Assembly: GCA_964017185.1 (NCBI GenBank)
Contig: OZ024879.1
Location: 24,679,456-24,743,455, forward strand
Length of the DNA: 64,000 bases
Reading direction: 5' to 3'
From: Rugalucina vietnamica
Taxonomy: Eukaryota > Mollusca > Bivalvia > Lucinida > Lucinidae
Positions 55,104-64,000 of this stretch are shown in pieces. The translations under genes were made by a program, and so were the position numbers. The notes under the pieces are model-generated. The model saw only the letters and a list, made by a program, of their open reading frames with translations, made no database searches and had not been told where the DNA came from. Every line of letters starts with the position of its first letter. Position 1 is the first letter of the stretch.

Positions 55104-56800
55104 AGCGTGTTGCAATTTCTGTGGATTTTAAATGTATAAATGTGATGTTTTGGATTTAAAATGTGATCAAAAAGGAATAATATAGTGTCTGTGAGACATT
55201 CACTTCGTTCACAGTGATAGGAATTTCTCGATCGATATATTTGATGTGATTCTGCCAATTTCACAGCTGTTATACAGGTAAGCCAATGATAGAAATAGTT
55301 TTGACGTCACACCGAGCGCATTTGCTGTTGCATTTATTGAATCTATGGTGGCACATTTATAGTCATGAAGATTTACGTGATATGCATATTTTGCAGATTC
55401 GCTCAGTGTTTCATCATCTTATTTCTTAACCGTCATAGATCGAATTTCTTAGTTTAAATGCATCGACAAGAAACTTTGCAATAGAAAATATGCTTTCCAC
55501 ATCATTTGATTTCATGATTGAATAAAATTTATGTACAGATATTTGTCTTTGCCACATTGGTTTAAAGTGAATATTTCTTAGATCTTGATACAGTGGACAT
55601 ACCATGAAAAAAATGAAAAATGTCTTCAATGGTATAAACATTTCTCTCTAAACAAAATGGACAAAATCTATATTCCCTATCGATATCATTATGCCGCCCC
55701 TTTTCAATTTGCAATTTATGGCTAGAACATCTAAAATTTGCCAATGTCTTCCTACAAACAAAACTTAAATCTATGAATAAGTATTTCTCTACATCGAGCT
55801 GCGTCTTAAAATACTTGTAATGGTCAGCTTTTGAGGAATTATTTATGCTACTTCTCCAGTTTTGGAGAGAAATATCTTTAATGCGCTGCGTAAAGATTGA
55901 CAAAAATGAGTTAATATCTCCAACTTCGTCTGCTATCCAGGCGTAACCAAAACCATATTCGAACAATAATTTCTTAATATACGTTGCCCACGTTATTTTA
56001 TCTGCTTCCGTTAACGATCTTAACATTCGATAACACTGGCGGGGATATCGAGAATTTGTCATTCGAGTTAGTTTTATCCAGTATTTAATGGGTTGAACCA
56101 TATACGAAACGGCTAAAGGGAGACGACCGCATTCGCCCAGTACGAAATTGTCAGCTGTATTTTGATGTAGTCCAACGTATCTTTTACAAAATTTGGTTTG
56201 AATTTTTTCTATTTCTTCGGAATATTCATAGCCCCAAATTTCCGCCCCGTACATCGCGATCGACCATTGAATCGAAAAGTTTGAATGCGTCTGACGGACT
56301 GAAAAAGCCGAATTGTCTCTGAAAACGGAAAATACTTGAAACTGCTTTTTGCGCTTGCATCGCGAGTAATTCTTTGGTTTTTGTCCAAATCAACCTTGGT
56401 GTAAAATAGATTCCCAGATACTTGTACATCGAAACTATTTCAATTTCCGTTCTTTGATAGTACCATTTTTCTATATGTTTTGTTATTCCACCATTTCTGA
56501 AAACAATAATTTTAGTTTTTGTAAGATTTAATGTCATTCCAACCGATTTGCAAAATTTTTCGACCAAATTAATTAACCTTTGTAATCTTGTAACAGTGTC
56601 GGAAAAGCATGAAATATCATCTGCAAACATAAACGCCATTACATCCTCAATTTCATTCGAAATAAATATTCCCCTGTCGGATTCTGATCTCAAATATGCT
56701 ATTAAATCGTTTAGTACGGTACATGAAACTGAAACTTGGCGATAAAATGCACCCATTAGGGGAAAGGACAAACTTGGTCTCAAATGAAAGCTTATTACCC
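54787..56800 (-). mobile_element. LINE C, minus strand, 5' truncated
   Basis: The 3' end reads TTATGGGCCGGAGGCC, then AATAAATTATTGTCATTGTC and TGTCAT units on the minus strand (tail about 54788-54811). The 3' UTR (54812-55425) contains an A28 run (55073-55100 on the plus strand). The coding part begins at about 56783 inside RT motif B. Similar to many mollusc non-LTR elements in having short tandem 3' tails; clade not assigned. Confidence 0.75.
55426..56783 (-). pseudogene. LINE C ORF2 remnant (RT motif C to C-terminus), frameshifted
   Basis: Reading on the minus strand: NDLIAYLRSESDRGIFISNE, then motif C FADDISCFSD, KFCKSVGMTLNLTKTK, MYKYLGIYFTPRLIW. A frameshift near 56255 leads to MYGAEIWGYEYSEEIEKIQ and GECGRLPLAVSYM. 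The zinc-knuckle-like CPFCLERNVYTIEDIFHFF follows, then a second frameshift near 55615 and the C-terminal HFKPMWQRQISVHKFY to SIYDG. A third break lies at the start, where GCILSP sits in another frame. Motif A and the endonuclease are missing. Non-functional. Confidence 0.82.
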
Positions 56801-57229
56801 CTGCTAGTGATTTCCGGTTGTCGTAGCTTTCTAAAAGTGTAGAGTCATATTAGAAAAAGGGGGAGATAACTCCCTACTATATCAAAGCAAGTTTCGACAG
56901 ACCGTTGTTTTCGTTTAAAAAGTCATAGAATTATTCATGGAACAACGTAAAGTTCCTAGTTATATAACACAAACATGTATTTCGTGGCGATTGGTTGCTG
57001 TGTAGGTTCCTTGAATGTCAAGACGATGTTAATTACGTAATGTTACGTAACATACTCATAAAATCGTTATAAATGAATATTTTCAATTTAATTTGCGCAA
57101 TTCATATAAACACTATTGAAACGAATTTTTATTGGTCTTATAGCCATTTTCAAAAGCTTTTCAGCCATGCGGGCTTCGTGTCAGTACTATTTTGATTAAT
57201 TGAGTTTCATCCCTTTAAAGTATCGCATC
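56801..57229. other. Non-coding stretch
   Basis: A+T rich, no gene or repeat recognised. Confidence 0.5.
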
Positions 57230-59600
57230 CCCGTTCAAAAACTTGCACATTTAAGTTAATTAATAATGGGGGTACACAAAGAAAATGGACCATATCTCAG
57301 CTATTTATTAACCTAGACCATGGAACTTGGTATCATTTTACAGCGGAGATATATCCCTGATATTGCATGATACAGAATAAATATTTTCGCATTTGCATAT
57401 TCATGAATTTTAATTAAAACTTTAAGATAACAGAAAAAACACACATGAAAACAATAAATGACCTAATTTCATATCTAAACGATCATTGTGACACATTGTT
57501 ATTGCGCCAGTAATAACACTTGATAAAATTGTTGATGTCTTGTACCTATATGGAAAATATATTGTTTGTGTTTTCATGAATATTAATGAAAATGACAAAA
57601 AATCAAGAAAAACGAGGGGAAAATGTTTTGGGGTGGGCAATATGATCTACTTTGTACCCTTAGACAATTTTAATGGTGGCCAGTTTGATCAGAAGACCAC
57701 CAAAATACCAAACAAACGTTTTCTTCAACACTGAACACATTTCTATTTTGTCAATTTCATAGTTTTCCACCCTTACCCTAATGTGGTTGTAAAGAATGGG
57801 GGTGTACTAACACAAATAGTCTTATCCCAGCAACAGCATGCTCTAGAGTATTATAGATTGTCCAGTTGTCAAACTCGGACTTAGAACTTTTACATAAATA
57901 CATATTAATATTCAAATCATTGATTTTACATATTCATGAAATCAATAAAAGATAAGATGTCGGTACAATAGGGGGGGATAGTTACAAAATCCCTTGTTCC
58001 TGAGCTGTTTATAAACATATAACATTGAAAGTGGTATCAAGTGAATGTTATGACAACGTGTGGTTACTCTCAAGTCTGATATAAGGCTCATCTGATTTTA
58101 CTTTCATGAATATTAATGAAAACTAAAAATTAGAGAAAAAAATGAAAAAGAAATTAAGCGGGAATATCTACAAAATGACTTGTGTCACAGCAACCATAAA
58201 ACCCTAAAGTGCTGAAATCGGTATCAAACGATTGCTTTAGCAAAATTATATCACTAATAAGTCAATTGATTTTTGTATTTAATTAAATCTGTAGAAATTG
58301 GTGAAAAATGCAGAAAAAAATGAAGTGAGTATACCTGTATTACCACACCTATCTTAGCTAATGATATATTGAGAGAGTTGAAATTGGAATAAAATGATTG
58401 CTAGGACACTGTACTATAACCAAATCCTAAGAAATATAAATTTGGTGACTAACGCATTTGTTCAATTGATAATAAAACTTAACAGTGTTGAGAAAATCAC
58501 GGAAAAATGAAGGCGTATACCAACGAAATCGCTTATATCTCAGCTAGTAACAATCATAGATTATTGTAAATTGTACCAAATGATTGTTATGATATTGTGT
58601 TATACCACGTAATAAGATATGTTGATCAGCTGAAATTCTTGTTGTTCGTATAGTAATAAGAATTTTAGATAATAGAGAAAAATGAAAGAAAAATGAGAGG
58701 GTATACCAATAAAATCGCTAATATCTCACTAACCAACAGCCTTAGAGTGCAGCACATGCTACCAAGTAATTGCAAGAGCAATGTGCTATTAGAATGTAAA
58801 AAAAAGGTATTTAAGCTATTTCACTTTCTTAATGTTTGAATATTAACGAAAACTTAAGATATTAGAGACAAATCACAGAAAAATGAAGGGGGTATACCGA
58901 CGCAATCTCAAATATCTCAGCTACCAAAGGTCACAGATTGTTGAAAATGGTACCAAAGGATTGCTAGTAGGCCCATGTGCTATATCCAGGTAATAAGATA
59001 TATAAATCGCCTGAATATTTGTTGTTGGAATATTAATGAGAACATTAGATATTAAAGAAAAATCACCAAAATTAAAAGGACTATACAATGTATCAACAAA
59101 ATCGCTTATATTTCAGCTGGCAAAAGCCTTGGAGTGCTGTAATTGGAACCAAAGGATTTCTAAGGCAATGAACAATTGTCCTGCAGTCTGATATATATTA
59201 TTAACCATTTTAAATAATGTTTTTGAATGTTACATAAAACTTCAAAAATGTAAACATAGCAGAAAAAGTTAAGGTTATGTTCAAACAAAATCGTTTGTAC
59301 ATACAGCAATTGCTTGTAGTCGTAGAAACTGTTTGGCACAATGCTGAATAAATTATGGCTATTTGCAACTGAGATACAAGTGATCTTGTTGATATACCTC
59401 TTCAGTTTTCCGTGATTTTCACCTATTTTTGAGGTTCACATGAAAATTCATGAAACAAATATTCATATTATTCATCAATAAGATTAAATGCGTATAGTAC
59501 ATTATCGTAGCTATCATTTGAGTCTAATTCTCTAGGGCTGTTACAAGCTGAGATACTTGTGGCTTTATAGGTATACCACCTTATGGTTTCTTCAATAATC
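57230..59600. repeat. Degenerate satellite, ~180-200-bp units
   Basis: About a dozen diverged units sharing, in order, an ATATCTCAGCTA-like phrase, a TTG(T/A)A..GGTACCAAATGATTG-like phrase, ATGAATATTAATGAAAA and AAAAATGAA.GGGGTATACC. The clearest phrase positions are about 58355, 58533, 58711, 58909 and 59107, giving periods of 178-198 bp. Short frames here (for example 57422-57734) overlap the repeat on both strands and are not genes. Confidence 0.65.
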
Positions 59601-59699
59601 ATTAATATTCGTGAAATTGAAAATCAGACGAGGCATATACATAACAATAGCATGTATTTGACAACTTTCAGTCTAGGTAAAAGTGACAGGTCCCTTTAT

Positions 59700-60785
59700 T
59701 GTCCCCCGCCTTTTCGAAGAAAAGCGGAGGGACATAGTTTTTGGCTTTCCGTCCTTCCGTCCGTCCTTCCGTCCGTCCGTCCTTCCGTCCGTCCGTCCGT
59801 CCGTCCCGTCCCCCTATAGGAGTATGTACCTTGTGTGCGCAACTCCTCCTACAGTTTTATTCCGATTCTTTTGAAACTTTACAGATGTCGTCATCAAGCT
59901 TTGAAGATGTGCATGTGGTTTGTATATAATCCTCAGATTAATTTTTGACACTTTTTTTGCATTTTTTTCGGGCATTTTGATAATGAAAGTGAATAGACAG
60001 TGGGTACCTTGTGTGCGCAACTCCTCCTACAGTTTTATTCCAATTCTTTTGAAACTTTACAGATGTCTTTATCATGCTTTGAAGATGTGCATGTGGTTTG
60101 GATATAATCCTCAGATTAATTTTTGACTCTTTTTTTGCAATTTGAACTTAGTCATTTTTCGGGCATTTTGATAATGAAAGTGAATAGACAGTGGGTACCT
60201 TGTGTGCGCAACTCCTCCTACAGTTTTATTCCGATTATTTTGAAACTTTACAGATGTCTTCATCATACTTTGAAGATGTGCATGTGGTTTGGATATAATC
60301 CTCAGATTAATTTTTGACACTTTTTTTGCAAATTGAACTTAGTGGTTTTTCGGTATTTTGACAATGAAAGTGAATGGACAGTGGGTGCCTTGTGTGCGCA
60401 ACTCCTCCTTCAGTTTTTAATTCAGATTCTTTTGAAACTTTACAGATGTCTTGATGATGCTTTGAAGATATGCGTGTGCTTTGGATATAATCTTCAGGTT
60501 AATTTTTGACACTTTTTCGCAATTTGAACTTAGTCGTTTTTCAGGCATTTATACAATGAAAGTGAATGGACATTGTGTACCTTGTGTGCAAACTCCTCCC
60601 TCAGTTTTATTCTGATTCTTTTCAAACTGTACAGATGTCCTGACCATGATTTGAAGATTTGCATGTGGTTTGAATATAATCCTCAGATTAATGTTTGACA
60701 CTGTGACATGAAGTAAATGCATGTGATTTGGATATACATTATTGTCAGATATATTTGTGTAACTAAACAATTAAGGCGGGGGACA
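59700..60785. mobile_element. GTCC-rich element with five ~190-bp tandem units, copy 2
   Basis: Same ends as 37905-39173 (TGTCCCCCGCCTT / AAGGCGGGGGACA), the same CGCCTTTTCGAAGAAAAGCG hairpin and a longer CCGTCCGTCCTT run (59750-59815). Units start at about 59828, 60008, 60198, 60389 and 60579. The last unit is most diverged in both copies, so new units seem to be added at the leader side. No protein. Confidence 0.8.
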
Positions 60786-60879
60786 TAAATTCTCTGAATT
60801 TGCTTGTTAATAAAGTACTAATCTTAGCAATTTTGTCAATTGTTAACAAAGAAAGAGCAATTTTGGAGAAAGAGTAATT

Positions 60880-61869
60880 TAATAATTTAGAACCGTATGC
60901 AAGTTATGGACAGTGGCAAAGGACTAACTCAGCCAGCCGGTATTAAATCTGGAGTGCCCCAGGGCTCTATTTTAGGACCCACATTATTTCTCATGTTCAT
61001 AAACGATTTACAATTATACATTGAGCACTGGACTCTGATTTTTACGCAGATGACGCGACATTCCATACAAGCGGAAAAACTAAAACCGACGTTGAGTCTA
61101 AATTGCAACATGACGGCAATAGATCTAAACTATGGGGCAAACACAACAAAATGAATATGCACTATGATAAAACGTCTTGTATGTTATTAGGCACGAGGTA
61201 TAACACTCAAAATTCTCAAGAAATAGATATTTATATTGATAGTAATAAAATAAAAAACGTATCTAAACAGAAACTACAAGGTATTTATATAGATGAAAAT
61301 CTACAATGGTCTGAACATATCGAATATCTTTGCTCTACAATCTCATCCAAAATTTCGCTCCTGAAACACTTATCTTCCTATATTCCAGTTGAGGCACAAA
61401 AGCTCTATTATCAAGGATACATCCTTCCACTCATACACTACGTCTCAGTCACGTGGGGTACAACATCGAAAGCAAATATAGAAAGAATTTCAAAATTACA
61501 GAAACGTGCGGCACGTATAATTCTCAACGCAGATTACGACACTGCATCTGCGGAAATGTTTAGCACACTTGGCTAGCAACCAGTTACAAAACGGCATAAT
61601 TACAACAAGGCAGTTATCATATATAAAGCGTTAAATAATATGACACCATCATATATATCGGATCTGCTCACTCCTGTATCACAGACGCATAATCGAACCC
61701 TAAGATCCACTTCAAACGGCACTCTTGCAGTACCCAGATCGAAAAAAAAACAATGTACGATGGCTCATTCTCGTCATCAGCACCAAGGCTGTGGAATAGT
61801 TTGCCTGAACATGTAAGAAAATCATCTTCCCTTTATGATTTTAAAAAGAATGTTAAAGAACACATATAA
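60880..61869 (+). pseudogene. LINE D ORF2 fragment (RT motif B to C-terminus)
   Basis: Begins inside the RT: QPAGIKSGVPQGSILGPTLF (motif B), MFINDLQLYIEH. A frameshift near 61040 precedes FYADDATFHTSGK (motif C). The text continues LQHDGNRSKLWGKHNKMN, then KLQGIYIDENLQWSEHIEYL and KLYYQGYILPLIHYVSVTWG, ending with KRAARIILNADYDTASAEMF. TAG at 61574-61576 interrupts an LGWxPV-like context, and another frameshift lies in an A run near 61742. The usual LWNSLPEHVRKSSSLYDFKK end follows, closing at TAA 61867-61869. L2/CR1-like by the YADDATFH and SLPEHVR features (inference). 5' truncated, inactive. Confidence 0.8.
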
Positions 61870-62774
61870 GATGTACTTATATTTAACAATTTGTTAGAAT
61901 TGAAGATCGGCAGACACATGTTTTAAATTTTGATATTTTACACTTGCCTACAAGTGTTTTAATTCTGCAAAATTGTTTTATGCCCCTTTACCAAGTATGT
62001 TTTAAAGCTTTGTATCTCAAGTACATTTCTTTTCTTCATTTTATGCCATTTTATGAAATGTTTTGTACATACGTCTCAGCTACGATCAGAGGCAAATTTT
62101 TGTCTCACCTGTTTTCGGAGTTTTTTTTGTCAAAGTTGTACCCTTGACTTTGTTCCACTCTTTCCAAAATCTGTTGGTCATACAGTTTCGGAAAATATAT
62201 GATTTTTTATCTTTCTATGCCACAGAATTCCTTTATATCCAAAACATTATTTCATCTTCAAAAATCATGAAAATTTAAGAAAGGGGAGCTAACTTTTTAT
62301 CTAGGAATCAGATTTGGCCGAACCATAATATAATTAAAGCTGATGTGTATACCCTGGTTACAAATAAGTTTGGACAGAATAAGATTAATAGCTAGCTAGA
62401 AAATAAGAAAACTTTGTTTTCGCCATTATAACCCTATGGGACCTATATTCTGATAAAAGTTTTGTCCTGATAAAAGTATGCTTCATGTGAAATTTGATGG
62501 CTTTGGGTTTATTGGTTTAAGAAATTTTGCACTTTTTGTTGTCGATTTTTTTTTCTACGGACAGGACATTTTTGACCGAAATAAAAATTCCATAATTCTA
62601 CATTGTCATTGGCGTTGGTATAATATTTTTCTCATGACAATTATCAGTTCTGAAGACTCCATCCCCCAATGTGGTTTTCAACTTCCAGAAGTATAAGACG
62701 TCATAGATGTAATGTATGGGTTACGGACAGGACACTGTTTTGTTACATTGTCCTCAGTACTTTGGGATATAAAT
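61870..62774. other. Non-coding stretch after LINE D
   Basis: May include LINE D 3' UTR, but no tail was identified nearby. Frames at 61944-62278 are unrecognised. Confidence 0.45.
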
Positions 62775-62789
62775 TTATATCCAAAGATA

Positions 62790-62985
62790 TATGTTTTCAT
62801 ATTTTTAGTTAAGTTAAGGTAACTGAGTGGCCACCTATTGGGAAAATAGCTGCTCATTCGGCTTACGATATGTTTCATGGTATAAGTACCTGATTGTTAG
62901 TTTGGTTTTTTCCCACCTCGGTTTTTGGAGTGGGAATCTTTTTTCTGATTGCGCCTTTTCCTGATCTTTGCCTACTTGTACCTTT
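62790..62985 (+). repeat. Dispersed family R, 5'-truncated copy with target duplication
   Basis: Carries the last ~195 bp of family R (from TATGTTTTCATATTTTTAG to CCTACTTGTACCTTT). It is flanked by TTATATCCAAAGATA (62775-62789) and TTATATCCAACGATA (62986-63000), a 15-bp direct repeat with one mismatch. Truncation at the 5' end plus a long target duplication is the usual signature of target-primed reverse transcription. Confidence 0.8.
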
Positions 62986-63000
62986 TTATATCCAACGATA

Positions 63001-63524
63001 AAAGTAAGCCACACTACTGGTTATTTTTACTGATTAGGTATGTCCAAATATTGTTTATAACCCATTGAAGGTAGAATTGGATGTAACAGTCTGACTTATC
63101 AGGCATGTCTATCCGTTCTCACTTTAAAATGTCTCAGTTTGGCACACGTCATCAGCTTTAGTAATCATGGCATAACTCAAAAACAAATAGTCGTAGCCCA
63201 TTCAAATAAACGGCAGAATAAACAAGATATGATCGTTTACTAGCAACAAAATATTTTATATGCGCATAAAGTGTCAGTTTCAATCCCTCATACCCATAAA
63301 AAGAAGCAATTTTCAAGTGAGACAGTATAACACCTGTTTTTGGGGTATTTTTGGCTATATAAAATTATACTGTGAAAAAATGGCTTGTCCAATCAACATG
63401 ATTTTTAGGCCAGTTAGAATTAATTGATCTTGACATCCTGCAAGTCAACTTAAGTATATTAGTGTTGACGTTTTCATTACCCAACCGCATAACACTTGTT
63501 AAATTTAAAATTGTCATCTGATCT
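63001..63524. other. Non-coding stretch
   Basis: No gene or repeat recognised. Confidence 0.5.
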
Positions 63525-63639
63525 TAGCTGACCCGATAGTATGTATATATGTTTTAGAGGACCATATGGTAGACTAGCTATTATAGCTAAATGTGCAGTC
63601 CTCTATAAATAATGTATAAATAAAATAAATAAATAAAAA
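63525..63639 (+). mobile_element. Possible LINE 3' end with (AAAT)n tail
   Basis: Short hairpin-capable sequence (GACTAGCTATTATAGCTA) followed by CAGTCCTCTATAAATAATG and an AAATAAAT tail to about 63639. Layout resembles the 3' end of a 5'-truncated LINE; it could belong to LINE D or to another element. No coding part. Confidence 0.35.
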
Positions 63640-64000
63640 GTAGGCACACACATTTCTTAATAATCATATTATGGGTTGAAAATCATGGGAAACTTGTAAT
63701 TTGATGTCATTCCAACGTTTTGCTAACAGGGACATATTGTTGCATTGTGGTTGTCCCTCTGAACAATTTCGTATACCTGAGGAATTGATTTAGAGATACA
63801 AATTGTATCTTACATCTGTATACCATACTTATCTCTTTAATGACTGATTTTTAATTGCTTTCTCCGATTATTCGAAGTTTTGATAAATGATAATGGATAT
63901 ACAAATGAGATAATCTTATACAGGTGCATGTTATTAGAAAATTTGTCAAAAGGTATCACTGATGCAATAACAATGTGCCACAATAATGGTTTGGGTCTGA
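63640..64000. other. Non-coding stretch
   Basis: Nothing recognised to the window end. Confidence 0.5.

Overview
The window is animal nuclear DNA from an A+T-rich, repeat-dense genome. Several dispersed families (the ENKGADQL-type hairpin element, GTCC-rich elements with internal ~190-bp tandem units, repeats with GCTCACCTGAG ends) resemble what is common in bivalve molluscs, so a bivalve is the best guess. That is inference from recall, not a database result. No bacterial or viral genome features, rRNA, tRNA or CRISPR array were seen.

Almost everything is transposable-element sequence. Only one cellular gene looks intact: a single-exon class A (rhodopsin-like) GPCR at 41883-43235. A 5'-truncated duplicate lies about 4 kb downstream (45919-47224) and is broken by a stop codon. 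The duplication is at DNA level and carries 3' flanking sequence with it.

Layout. 1-8.3 kb: small TIR elements. These are a Harbinger-type element with a broken transposase start, a TTAA-flanked element, and copies of hairpin family P. 8.3-20.0 kb: one LINE copy (A1), 5' truncated and split by three later insertions: a second LINE (B), and two TIR elements that themselves hold repeats. 20-30 kb: AT-rich tandem repeats, copies of dispersed family R, a 2.15-kb TTAA-flanked element with CATACGTT arrays and a long hairpin, and a 42-bp minisatellite split by a 2.8-kb GACGTCA-rich inverted-repeat element. 30.7-37.1 kb: a second, better preserved copy of LINE A (A2) with a complete 714-codon ORF1. 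Its ORF2 is broken by a family R insertion and one stop codon. 37.9-41.3 kb: a GTCC-rich tandem-unit element, a P copy and a 750-bp MITE. 41.9-47.8 kb: the GPCR and its duplicate. 48.2-54.1 kb: two copies (X1, X2) of a TAA-flanked TIR element in opposite orientation, X1 carrying a further insertion. 54.3-64 kb: a P remnant, a SINE-like unit, a minus-strand LINE (C), a degenerate ~180-200-bp satellite, a second GTCC-rich element, a LINE fragment (D), a family R copy with target-site duplications, and a probable LINE 3' tail.

Several pairs serve as each other's empty sites (A1 versus A2, X1 versus X2, minisatellite versus insertion), so exact insertion boundaries and an order of events can be read from the sequence alone. 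No cooperative gene system was identified. The more unusual items are the ACGT-core arrays shared by three different TIR elements, the VADD reverse-transcriptase motif of LINE A, family R (one copy with a target duplication, one without), and the clustered substitutions that make the stop in the GPCR copy.
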